A stretch of 64,000 nucleotides of DNA from Deinococcus yavapaiensis KR-236 (GTDB taxonomy: Bacteria; Deinococcota; Deinococci; Deinococcales; Deinococcaceae): assembly GCF_003217515.1 (NCBI RefSeq), contig NZ_QJSX01000001.1, positions 434,001 to 498,000 of the forward strand. Direction: 5' to 3'. Position 1 is the first letter of the stretch; each line of letters begins with the position of its first letter. Under the pieces are notes generated by a model. That model made no database searches, had not been told where the DNA came from, and saw only the letters and a list, made by a program, of their open reading frames with translations. A program made the position numbers and the translations under genes. This document shows, one piece after another, positions 1 through 7,136 of this stretch.

Positions 1-988
1 GGCGACGCGCGCTCACTTGGGTCTGCGTGCCGATGAAGGCGAACAAGGCGATGAGGAAGCCGAGCACCAGGATGAACCACGGAGTGAGGCTCAGCGGTCC
101 GCGGCCGAAGCCGCTCGGCGCGGAGAAGGCGAGATTCCACGTTCGTCCCGCGATCGCCACGGAGCGGTCGGCTCCGAAGGTCACGTTGTTGGGAACGGCG
201 CCGAACAGCGTGCCGGACGGGTCGCGCACGGTGACACGCAACGAGTTCGACCGGACGCCGAGCGCCGCGTTCAGAAAGTCGCCCACGCGAAAGGGCGCGT
301 ACACGAAGCCGAGGATGGCCGCTCGGCGTTCGGCGAGGGTGCGCAAGCTGAAGTTGTCGCGGTAGATCGGGATGTAGATCAGAAAACCGTTTTGCGGCGC
401 TTGCTTACGGTCTTCTTGCACGAGGGTCACGCGGCCCGTCGCACTGACGTCGCCCGTGTCGCGCGCCTGTTCGATCGCTGCGCGCCGCGCCCGTTCCGAC
501 GCCATGTCGTACCCGAGGGCATACTGGTTGGCAGAGTCGCGAGGTTCGAGGTAGGTGACGGGAACGGCGAAGTCGAAGGGCGCGCCGGGCCGAATCGCGA
601 AGTTCAAGGCGCCTTCGCGTCGCAACTGCTGTTCGAACGCCTCCTGACTCGCGGGCCGCACGTACTGCGCGAAGCCGAGGCCCTGGATGCCAGGATAGTT
701 CCGCTCGAGTTCCAGCGCGTCCACGAAGCGCGCGAAGTCATCGCGCGACACGTTGGCGTACATGCTCCACAGTCCGCGCGTGGAACGCATCACCTGCACG
801 TACCCGTCGAGACGCTCCTGAATTTGCAGCGTGGCGGTGTCCACCTCGCGTAGAAACTGCGTGCGCTGCTGGCCTACGACGAGTTGCTGCACGAACCAGG
901 TGCTGAATGCCGTGAGCAGCAGCACGAGCAGCAAGACAACGTAGGCGGGACTGAAGCGAGCGCGCCGAGGCAAGGCGGCATTCGTCAT
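1..988 (-). CDS. CHASE-domain membrane sensor protein (3' end outside window)
   Basis: The reading frame is open from ATG at 988 to the left edge (329 codons), so the C-terminal output module is not visible. Seen: an N-terminal membrane segment at about residues 13-35, an extracytoplasmic region of about 250 residues, and a second membrane segment near 297-318 (WFILVLGFLIALFAFIGT). The middle resembles a CHASE sensor domain: the stretches YPGIQGLGFAQYV and GFLIYIPIYRDNF match the CHASE pattern of a GfliylPvY strand after a short acidic loop. CHASE domains sit outside the membrane on histidine kinases and GGDEF/EAL enzymes and bind small ligands. The output type is unknown here. A TAAAGT -10-like box lies 10 nt upstream of the ATG, predicting a very short leader. 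Confidence 0.8.
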   Translation of the reverse strand, partial: MTNAALPRRARFSPAYVVLLLVLLLTAFSTWFVQQLVVGQQRTQFLREVDTATLQIQERLDGYVQVMRSTRGLWSMYANVSRDDFARFVDALELERNYPGIQGLGFAQYVRPASQEAFEQQLRREGALNFAIRPGAPFDFAVPVTYLEPRDSANQYALGYDMASERARRAAIEQARDTGDVSATGRVTLVQEDRKQAPQNGFLIYIPIYRDNFSLRTLAERRAAILGFVYAPFRVGDFLNAALGVRSNSLRVTVRDPSGTLFGAVPNNVTFGADRSVAIAGRTWNLAFSAPSGFGRGPLSLTPWFILVLGFLIALFAFIGTQTQVSARR

Positions 989-996
989 GGCGGCAC

Positions 997-1809
997 CTAC
1001 TTTAGCGCTCTCGCATGAGCTTCCCGAGCAGCGTTCAAGAAAACCTTCACGGAGACATCGACGCCCGTCCACGCGAGGAAGCTCAACCGTGCCTGCTGCG
1101 CGAGCATCGACAATCCGCTTTCGGCCCGGCTGCCCGCCGCGCGCGCTTCGCGCACGAGCCGCGTGTCCTCGGGCGCGTATACCATGTCGTACACGAAGGC
1201 GTTCGAGGGCAAGGGCGGAAACGTGGGAAGCGGAGACTCGTCGGGCGCGTTCAGCCCCGCCGACGTCGCGTTCACCACGAGCGCCGCGTCGCTCCACGGC
1301 ACGTCGCCGAAGGCGTTCCACGACACGCCGAACTCCTCGGCGAGCCGCGCCGCCTTGTCGAGGTTGCGGTTGCACACGTGCACCTCGAAGCCCGCTTCGC
1401 GCAGCGCGAACACGCCCGCGCGGGCGGCGCCTCCCGCGCCGAGGACGACCGCCAGTCCGCTCTTCGGCGCCCCCACTTCGCTCAAGGCCGCCATGAGGCC
1501 GGGCGCGTCCGTGTTGTCGCCGAGGAGCGTTTCGCCGTCGCGCACGATCGTGTTCACCGCGCCGACGCTTCGAGCCGCTGGCGTCAGGTCGTCGAGTAGC
1601 GGCACGACCGCCTCCTTGTGCGGCAGCGACACGTTCGCGCCGAGCACGTCACGGGTTCGCAAGGACGTCACCGCGCTTGCCAGTTCCGCGCTTGGGACGC
1701 GGCGCGCCTCGTAGGAGCCCGCCAAGTCCGCCGCCCGAAACGCCGCCGCGTGCATGGCAGGTGAACGCGAATGGGCGGCAGGATCGGCGAACAAAAAGGC
1801 ACGCAGCAT
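997..1809 (-). CDS. aroE: Shikimate dehydrogenase AroE
   Basis: This is NADPH-dependent reduction of 3-dehydroshikimate to shikimate in aromatic amino acid biosynthesis, in the cytoplasm. The protein is 270 aa, the usual family length. The substrate-binding N-terminal part has SRSP (residues 14-17) and NVSLPHKE with the catalytic lysine at K65 and the partner aspartate in GDNTDAPG (D101). The Rossmann part has GAGGAAR at 124-130 and the NRN cofactor signature soon after. The ATG at 1809 is preceded by TAGACT and exactly 6 nt, so the mRNA is probably leaderless. It is transcribed divergently from phoH and ends 8 nt before the start of the CHASE-domain gene on the same strand. Confidence 0.95.
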   Translation of the reverse strand: MLRAFLFADPAAHSRSPAMHAAAFRAADLAGSYEARRVPSAELASAVTSLRTRDVLGANVSLPHKEAVVPLLDDLTPAARSVGAVNTIVRDGETLLGDNTDAPGLMAALSEVGAPKSGLAVVLGAGGAARAGVFALREAGFEVHVCNRNLDKAARLAEEFGVSWNAFGDVPWSDAALVVNATSAGLNAPDESPLPTFPPLPSNAFVYDMVYAPEDTRLVREARAAGSRAESGLSMLAQQARLSFLAWTGVDVSVKVFLNAAREAHARALK

Positions 1810-1815
1810 GAGTAC

Positions 1816-1821
1816 AGTCTA
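1816..1821 (-). promoter_or_regulatory. -10 box of aroE, leaderless type
   Basis: TAGACT lies 6 nt before the aroE ATG. Transcription would begin at or next to the start codon. No clear -35 is visible. Confidence 0.55.
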
Positions 1822-2010
1822 GAGGCCCAACGTCGCGACGCCTTGAGATTCGCTTGCGATAAGCTTCAGCCGCACGAAAAACGCGCAAAGTGTGCGTTGG
1901 CGCACTTCACGGGCGCAGACGCCGCACCACAATACGGGCGAGCGCATGAGACACGCACTTTCCCGACCCGCTGCCACGCGCAGGGGGGTCACCGCGCTTT
2001 TGGAGACTCC

Positions 2011-3042
2011 TTGAAAGAATCTACACCCGTCACCGTCAACATCCAACTGCAAAACGCCGACGAGGCCCTCGCCCTGTTCGGTGCGGGCGACGTCAACTTG
2101 CGCAAGATGCGCGAGCTCAGCGACGCCCGCCTCGTCGCTCGCGGCGACACCGTCACCATCAGCGGTGACCGCAAGGAGGTGGAGGCCGCCGAGAAACTCG
2201 TACGCGACGCCTTGGGCGTCGTGCGAGGCGGAGGCGAAGTCAGCCTCGACACCCTCGAGCGCGCCGCGCGCCTCGGAGCGGAAGGGCGCAGCCTGAGCGC
2301 CGAAACGAACACCGGCGTGAGCCTTCCGCGCGGTCTGCGCGCCAAGACGCCCGGCCAGAAGGTCTACCTCGAAGCGATCGAAAACAACGACATCACCTTC
2401 GGCATCGGCCCCGCCGGAACGGGCAAGACGTACCTCGCCGTGGCCATGGCCGTCTCGTACCTCAAGGCGCGCAAAGTCAAGCGCATCGTCTTGACGCGCC
2501 CCGCCGTCGAGGCGGGCGAAAAGCTCGGCTTTCTGCCCGGCGACCTCCAAGCGAAGATCGATCCCTACCTGCGTCCCCTGTACGACGCTCTGTACGACAT
2601 GCTGGAGCAGGAGCGCTTCGAAAGCTACCTGGCGAGCGGCACCATCGAAGTCGCGCCTCTGGCCTTCATGCGCGGTCGCACGTTGAACGACTCGTTCATC
2701 ATCCTCGACGAAGCGCAAAACACCACGGGCGAGCAGATGAAGATGTTCCTGACGCGCATGGGCTTTTCCAGCAAGGTCGTCGTGACAGGCGACGTCACAC
2801 AAATCGACTTGCCGCGTCACGTGACGAGCGGGCTCGCGATCTCGAAGAAGGTGCTGGGCAACATCGAGGGCATCGCGTTTCACGAGTTCACGGAAGTGGA
2901 CGTCGTACGGCACCCGCTGGTCGGGCGCATCATCAAGGCGTACGAAAAGGTCGAGGACGCCGAAGAGAACCGTCGGGCGGCGAGGCGCGGAGAGCTCTTG
3001 TCGATTCGCGAGGACGAGCGCGATCCGCAACCGCACGATTGA
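2011..3042 (+). CDS. phoH: PhoH-family ATPase
   Basis: PhoH-like P-loop ATPase, 343 aa from TTG at 2011. An N-terminal KH-like segment (residues about 1-75) is followed by the PhoH ATPase with Walker A GPAGTGKT and Walker B FIILDEAQNT. PhoH-like proteins are usually neighbours of ybeY, as here, and are thought to act in RNA metabolism; the exact role is unsettled. The TTG was chosen because GGAG sits 5 nt before it and the following residues begin the conserved domain; the upstream in-frame extension (from 1771) overlaps the aroE promoter and has no family similarity that I recognise. A 22-codon ORF from 1946 ends in TGA overlapping this TTG, a possible coupling element, though its own -10 is weak. 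Confidence 0.92.
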   Translation: MKESTPVTVNIQLQNADEALALFGAGDVNLRKMRELSDARLVARGDTVTISGDRKEVEAAEKLVRDALGVVRGGGEVSLDTLERAARLGAEGRSLSAETNTGVSLPRGLRAKTPGQKVYLEAIENNDITFGIGPAGTGKTYLAVAMAVSYLKARKVKRIVLTRPAVEAGEKLGFLPGDLQAKIDPYLRPLYDALYDMLEQERFESYLASGTIEVAPLAFMRGRTLNDSFIILDEAQNTTGEQMKMFLTRMGFSSKVVVTGDVTQIDLPRHVTSGLAISKKVLGNIEGIAFHEFTEVDVVRHPLVGRIIKAYEKVEDAEENRRAARRGELLSIREDERDPQPHD

Positions 3043-3051
3043 AGGTCGAGC

Positions 3052-3546
3052 GTGATCGACCTCGTGATTCGCAAAAATCCGCCGCCCGGAGTGCGCGCCG
3101 CCCTCCGGGCGGCCTTGACGGCGGCCATGCGTCACTTCGACGTGCAGGACAAGGAAGTCACGGTCGTCCTCGTCGGGGACCGGGTAATTCGGCAGCTCAA
3201 GCGCGAAACGTGGGGTGAGGACGCCGCGACGGACGTGCTGAGCTTTCCGACGTATCAGCCGGGCGACCCGTTCGTGCCGCCGCATCTCGGAGACATCGTG
3301 ATCAGCCTCGACACGGCGGCGCGCCAGGCGGCTTCGCGCGGACACGACCTCGCGCACGAGGTGGCGCTGCTCGCTTCGCACGGCTTGACGCACCTCGTCG
3401 GGCACGATCATCCGCACGCCGAAGGCCTCGGGTTCGAGGAAGGCGCGGTCGGCGAAGGCTGGGACGTGTTCCACGAAGCGTGGGAAGCGGCGCGGAGTTC
3501 CTTGCAGTCGTCTCGTGAGCGTGCCTCTGGTGTCTCCGAAGCGTGA
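3052..3546 (+). CDS. ybeY: Endoribonuclease YbeY
   Basis: Single-strand-specific zinc-dependent endoribonuclease acting in 16S rRNA 3'-end maturation and ribosome quality control. The protein is 164 aa. The zinc motif H-x3-H-x5-H is complete in HGLTHLVGHDH (H110, H114, H120), and the conserved RxLN-like region is present as RQLKRETWGEDAATDVLSF. The GTG start at 3052 follows GAAGGTC, and the gene begins 9 nt after phoH, an arrangement shared by many bacteria. Its 3' end overlaps the predicted start of dgkA. It appears cotranscribed from the phoH promoter. Confidence 0.95.
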   Translation: MIDLVIRKNPPPGVRAALRAALTAAMRHFDVQDKEVTVVLVGDRVIRQLKRETWGEDAATDVLSFPTYQPGDPFVPPHLGDIVISLDTAARQAASRGHDLAHEVALLASHGLTHLVGHDHPHAEGLGFEEGAVGEGWDVFHEAWEAARSSLQSSRERASGVSEA

Positions 3547-3916
3547 GGAAACGGCGGCCGAGTGGCTGGGCGCTCGTTGGTGGCGTTCCATGCGCTTCGC
3601 CATGGCGGGCTTGTCGTTCGCGTGGCGTACCCAAGCGAACTTCCGCATCGAGACGGCATGCGCCGCCCTCGCGCTCGGCCTCGCCGTTTGGGCGCGCGCT
3701 CCTCTCGCGCCGATTCTGCTGACGTGCGCGCTCGTCTTGAGCTTGGAACTCGTGAACACCGCCATCGAAGCTCTCGTGGACCTCGCGTCGCCCGAACTTC
3801 ACCCGCTCGCCAAAGTCGCCAAGGACGTTGCCGCCGCCGCCGTGCTGATCGCGTCGATCTTCGCGGTGATCGTGGCGCTCGCAGAGCTGATGCCCAAGAT
3901 TTTGCTTCGGCTGTGA
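3515..3916 (+). CDS. dgkA: Diacylglycerol/undecaprenol kinase, DgkA family
   Basis: Small integral-membrane lipid kinase of 133 aa that phosphorylates diacylglycerol or undecaprenol. Hallmarks are visible: ELVNTAIEALVD and the following AKD (in KVAKDVAAAAV), which carry the metal- and ATP-binding acidic residues, plus three hydrophobic helices. The typical partners phoH and ybeY lie directly upstream. The start is uncertain: GTG at 3515 would overlap ybeY by 32 nt and has no good Shine-Dalgarno, and GTG at 3530 is an alternative. Gram-positive relatives favour undecaprenol over diacylglycerol; the sequence alone does not decide which substrate is used here. Confidence 0.88.
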   Translation: MSVPLVSPKREETAAEWLGARWWRSMRFAMAGLSFAWRTQANFRIETACAALALGLAVWARAPLAPILLTCALVLSLELVNTAIEALVDLASPELHPLAKVAKDVAAAAVLIASIFAVIVALAELMPKILLRL

Positions 3917-3976
3917 ATTCCCGTTCCCTTCGAGCCAGGGAAGTCTTCGTCACGAAGTTCCCCGACCCGTTCGTGG

Positions 3977-3982
3977 TACACT
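3977..3982 (+). promoter_or_regulatory. -10 box upstream of the 53-aa ORF and CorC gene
   Basis: TACACT lies 8 nt before ATG 3991, the leaderless arrangement repeated in this window. Confidence 0.5.
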
Positions 3983-3990
3983 CCTCGGAC

Positions 3991-4152
3991 ATGGAAGAGC
4001 CTCCCAGTTTTGGCTCGCGCGCCCTTTCCGCCGCGTGGCGGATGTTTGCTTTTGGGCGTGTCGTGAACGCGGTGGTCGCGTTCACTCCGAACGCCGCTCG
4101 TGAGCATCGTGGCGAGCGTGGCGTGGCGCGGAGGAGCGCGCCCCACAAATGA
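3991..4152 (+). CDS. Predicted leaderless small ORF (53 aa) coupled to the CorC/HlyC gene
   Basis: ATG at 3991 is preceded by TACACT and 8 nt. The ORF is 53 codons long and its TGA overlaps the ATG of the downstream gene as ATGA (4149-4152). The peptide starts MEEPPSFGSRALSAAWRMF, has a mildly hydrophobic centre (VVNAVVAF) and an Arg-rich tail; I do not recognise a family. The arrangement suggests either a real small protein or a leader ORF whose translation feeds ribosomes to the next gene, which also has its own GGAGGAG about 11 nt upstream of its start. No experimental support is visible from sequence. Confidence 0.45.
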   Translation: MEEPPSFGSRALSAAWRMFAFGRVVNAVVAFTPNAAREHRGERGVARRSAPHK

Positions 4153-5504
4153 ACGACTACCTCGGCCTGGCGGCACTCGTGATCCTGGTGCTGCTCAACG
4201 GCTTTTTCGTGGCGACGGAGTACGCGCTCGTGAGCGTTCGTCGCACACGCATCGATCAGCTTGCTCTCGAGGGCAATCGCGGCGCTCGGCGCGTGCAACA
4301 CGTGCTCGAGAACCTCGACTTGTACATCGCGTCCGTACAACTGGGCGTGAGCATCGCGTCGATCGCGCTGGGCTTCGTGGCCGAACCGGCCATCGAGCAC
4401 CTCACGCTCCCGCTGTTCCAAGCGATGGGGATTCCGGCGTCGTACGCGATCACCGTGTCCATCGCGTTCGCGCTCGTGCTCACGACGATTTTGCACGTCG
4501 TGTTCGGCGAACTCTTCCCCAAGTCGGCGGCGCTTCAGCGTTCCGAGCAAGTCGCGCTTCGCTTCACGCCCGCCCTCGTCGTATTCACGGCGGTCTTCCG
4601 CCTCGTGATTCTCGGTCTCAACAAATTGGGAGCCGGAGTGCTGCGCCTGTTCGGCTTCAAGCCTGTCGCGGGACATCACACGGCGCACTCGGAAGAAGAG
4701 ATTCGCATGATCGTCTCGGCGTCGAGCCAAGAGGGCGTGCTCGAAGACGACGAGAAAGAGCTCGTCTACAACGCCCTCGACCTCAGCGACACCGCACTTC
4801 GCACCATCATGACCCCCCGCGTGGACATGATCACGATCGACGCGGGTTGCACGCTGCGCGCCTTCTTGCACGTCAACGACGAGCACGGCTACTCTCGCGT
4901 GCCCGTGTACCAGGATTCGCCCGACAACGTGATCGGCGTGGTGCACACGCAAGACGTTCTGAAGTACATCGACCGCCTCGACGACGTGACCGTCGGCAGC
5001 ATCGCCCGCCCGACGTACTTCGCGCCCGAAGGCATGCGCGTCTCGGACCTGCTCAAGACCTTGCGCGAGCGCAAGACGCACCTCGCGGTCATCGTAGACG
5101 AGTTCGGCGGCACGGCGGGTCTCGTGACGCTCGAAGACGTTCTCGAAGAAATCGTGGGCGAAATCTACGACGAGACGGACGAAGTCGAGGAGAACGGGGT
5201 GCAAATCGTGCGAGAAGGCGAGTTCGTCCTCGACGCGACCCTCAGCATCGGCGACGCCGAGGAAGCGCTCGGCGTGGAACTCGACGGACTGGAGGAAGCG
5301 GCGGAATTCGAAACGGTCGCGGGCTTCGTGACAGAGCACTTCGGCTATATTCCGAACGTGGGCGAGCGTTTCGAGCACTCCGATTGGACCTTCATCGTGG
5401 AGGCGGCCGATCAGCGGCGCGTCACGCTCGTGCGGGCCCTCAAAGGAAGCTCGCTGCCCACGCTGGAAGGAGGCGCGAGTGTCAACCTCGAAGCCCGAAC
5501 TTGA
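4149..5504 (+). CDS. CorC/HlyC-family membrane protein (DUF21, CBS pair, CorC_HlyC)
   Basis: 451-aa membrane protein. Order seen: an N-terminal DUF21 membrane domain (about residues 1-190) with four hydrophobic segments, starting LAALVILVLLNGFFVATEYA; then two CBS motifs (about 205-330, with the conserved TPRVDMITI and HLAVIVDEFGGTAGLVTLED); and a C-terminal CorC_HlyC domain (about 350-435). Such proteins are implicated in magnesium or cobalt efflux and metal resistance, with CBS domains sensing adenine nucleotides; the hemolysin name is historical. The start ATG at 4149 overlaps the stop of a small upstream ORF. The 3' end overlaps cdd by 26 nt, indicating cotranscription. Confidence 0.88.
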   Translation: MNDYLGLAALVILVLLNGFFVATEYALVSVRRTRIDQLALEGNRGARRVQHVLENLDLYIASVQLGVSIASIALGFVAEPAIEHLTLPLFQAMGIPASYAITVSIAFALVLTTILHVVFGELFPKSAALQRSEQVALRFTPALVVFTAVFRLVILGLNKLGAGVLRLFGFKPVAGHHTAHSEEEIRMIVSASSQEGVLEDDEKELVYNALDLSDTALRTIMTPRVDMITIDAGCTLRAFLHVNDEHGYSRVPVYQDSPDNVIGVVHTQDVLKYIDRLDDVTVGSIARPTYFAPEGMRVSDLLKTLRERKTHLAVIVDEFGGTAGLVTLEDVLEEIVGEIYDETDEVEENGVQIVREGEFVLDATLSIGDAEEALGVELDGLEEAAEFETVAGFVTEHFGYIPNVGERFEHSDWTFIVEAADQRRVTLVRALKGSSLPTLEGGASVNLEART

Positions 5505-5913
5505 TTCAACGCCCAACTCGAACGTCCCCGTCGACGAGACGTTGCTCGACCTTGCCAAAGCCACTCGCCTCAAGGCCTACACGCCGTACAGCCACTTCAA
5601 TGTCGGCGCCGCCTTGCGCACGACGACGGGCCAAGTGTTCTTCGGCGCCAACATCGAGAACGCCTCGTACGGCTTGGCGCGATGCGCCGAGCAAAGCGCC
5701 GTGCAAGCCATGGCCTCCTCGGGCGAGCGAGAATTCACGGAGATCGTCGTGTACACCGAGGCGTCCCCGCCTGCCAGTCCGTGCGGCGCGTGTCGCCAGA
5801 TTCTCTTCGAATTCTCGCCGGAAGCGCGCCTCGTGTGCGTCAACCACCTTGGAGAGACGATCACCGGTCAAGTGAAGGACTTCTTGCCGTACGGCTTTCG
5901 GCTCGAATCCTAA
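5479..5913 (+). CDS. cdd: Cytidine deaminase
   Basis: Zinc hydrolase converting cytidine and deoxycytidine to uridine and deoxyuridine in pyrimidine salvage. At 144 aa it is the small tetrameric type. Catalytic CAE (C69, E71) and the zinc-binding PCGACRQ (C102, C105) are intact, and YSHFNVGAAL near residue 38 matches the substrate loop. GTG at 5479 has AAGGAGG five nt upstream, fixing the start inside the 3' end of the CorC-family gene. A strong terminator follows directly. Confidence 0.95.
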   Translation: MSTSKPELDSTPNSNVPVDETLLDLAKATRLKAYTPYSHFNVGAALRTTTGQVFFGANIENASYGLARCAEQSAVQAMASSGEREFTEIVVYTEASPPASPCGACRQILFEFSPEARLVCVNHLGETITGQVKDFLPYGFRLES

Positions 5914-5920
5914 GCAGAGA

Positions 5921-5962
5921 AGAAGAGAAGCGCCCACTTCGTTCGGCGGGCGCTTCTCTTCT
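5921..5962. terminator. Bidirectional intrinsic terminator between cdd and the Ca2+/H+ exchanger gene
   Basis: Perfect 15-bp stem (5921-5935 with 5948-5962) with a 12-nt loop, followed on the plus strand by CTCTTTT. It lies between two convergent genes. Confidence 0.85.
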
Positions 5963-5973
5963 CTTTTGGGGAT

Positions 5974-7041
5974 TCAAGCCGGGTAGAAGAACACCGCCGA
6001 TCCGATGAGGACGTACACGCCGAGCAGCAGGGCGCCTTCGAGCCAGTTCGTCTCGCCGTCGCGAACGACCGAGTTGGCGATGATGACGGCGGCAAACACG
6101 GCGACCATTTCGATGGGGCTCACGACGAGGCTCATGGGACTGCCGATCAGCAAGGACGCGAGAACGAGCAGGGGCGCGACGAGCAGGGCGACTTGCACGG
6201 TGGAGCCCAGCGCGATCGTCATGGCGAGGTCCATCTTGTTGCGTAGCGCGAACAGGACGGCGGCGGCGTGCTCGGCGGCGTTGCCGATGATCGGAATGAG
6301 GATGAGGCCCACGAAGAACTCCGAAAGGCCGAAGGAGCGCGTGGCGACTTCGAGGCTTCCGACGAGGAACTCCGACATGAACCCCACGAGGATCGTCGCG
6401 CCGAGCAGCACACCGACCGCGCGGAGCACGCTCCAGTTGGGGCCGTGCTCTTCGCCTTCCTCGTCGGCGGTGGACAGCACGTCTTTGTGCGTGACGAGCG
6501 AGAAGACGATGTTGGCAACGTACAGCAAGATCAGCACGACCGCCGTGGCGTCCGAGAGGTTGACGTCGAGGCGCTCGACGAGGCCCGCCGCCTCCGTTTG
6601 CCGAGCCGCGAGGTCGAACACGGTCGGGACGAGCAAGGCGATGACGCTGAGGGTCAGCATGGAGGTCACGAGGCCCGCCGACTGGATGTTGAAGCGCTGC
6701 GTTCGGAACTTCAAGCCGCCCAGGAACACGGCGAGGCCCATCACCAGCAGCAAGTTGCCGAGAATAGAGCCGATGATGCTGGCCTTCACCACCTCGATCT
6801 TTCCGGCTTGCAACGCGAAGAAGGCGATGATGAGCTCGGTGGCGTTGCCGAACGTCGCGTTCAGCAGCCCACCGATGGTGCTGCCCGCGCGCGCGGCGAG
6901 TTCCTCGGTGGCGCGGCCCATCCATCCGGCGAGCGGCAGGATGGCGAGGGCGGACGCGGCGAAGATCAGGGTGCCGTTCGCGTTCGTGAACTCCAAGAAG
7001 AACGCGATCGGCACGAAGATCAGCAACAAGTTCAGGAACAT
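5974..7041 (-). CDS. cax: Calcium/proton antiporter, CaCA family (Cax)
   Basis: Integral-membrane Ca2+/H+ exchanger of 355 aa with about eleven hydrophobic segments in two homologous halves. Each half carries the CaCA signature helix: LLNATFGNATELI in the first and IPIIGNAAEHAAAV in the second, with the cation-binding glutamates. An acidic loop (DEEGEEHGP) separates the halves, as in other Cax proteins. The expected role is export of Ca2+ (or Mn2+) driven by proton entry. The ATG at 7041 is preceded by TACACT and 6 nt, so the transcript is probably leaderless. It is divergent from recG. Confidence 0.92.
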   Translation of the reverse strand: MFLNLLLIFVPIAFFLEFTNANGTLIFAASALAILPLAGWMGRATEELAARAGSTIGGLLNATFGNATELIIAFFALQAGKIEVVKASIIGSILGNLLLVMGLAVFLGGLKFRTQRFNIQSAGLVTSMLTLSVIALLVPTVFDLAARQTEAAGLVERLDVNLSDATAVVLILLYVANIVFSLVTHKDVLSTADEEGEEHGPNWSVLRAVGVLLGATILVGFMSEFLVGSLEVATRSFGLSEFFVGLILIPIIGNAAEHAAAVLFALRNKMDLAMTIALGSTVQVALLVAPLLVLASLLIGSPMSLVVSPIEMVAVFAAVIIANSVVRDGETNWLEGALLLGVYVLIGSAVFFYPA

Positions 7042-7047
7042 GCGAAG

Positions 7048-7053
7048 AGTGTA
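7048..7053 (-). promoter_or_regulatory. -10 box of cax, leaderless type
   Basis: TACACT with 6 nt to the ATG at 7041. Confidence 0.55.
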
Positions 7054-7100
7054 AGCGGTCGTGAAGCGCCCGGCCTTCCTTCGATCTTGACCTGCCTCGG

Positions 7101-7119
7101 GATACGCTGAGAGCGTATC
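7101..7119. promoter_or_regulatory. Perfect palindrome in the recG promoter
   Basis: GATACGCT-gag-AGCGTATC, two 8-nt arms with a 3-nt spacer, sits where the -35 of the recG promoter should be and ends 3 nt before the -10. The position suits a repressor or activator site; no factor is known to me. Confidence 0.45.
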
Positions 7120-7122
7120 GGC

Positions 7123-7128
7123 TATACT
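7123..7128 (+). promoter_or_regulatory. -10 box of recG, leaderless type
   Basis: TATACT with 8 nt to the ATG at 7137. A TTGACC at 7087-7092 is too far upstream (30 nt) to pair with it. Confidence 0.6.
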
Positions 7129-7136
7129 CGGGCGCG

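Noticed and set aside
1946..2014. 22-codon ORF ending in TTGA on the phoH start
   Set aside because: The overlap is suggestive, but the upstream hexamer TACGGG lacks the final T of the -10 pattern, so it was not listed as a gene.
3924..3942. Hairpin TTCCCT/AGGGAA after dgkA as a terminator
   Set aside because: Only a 6-bp stem and no T-run; too weak to call.
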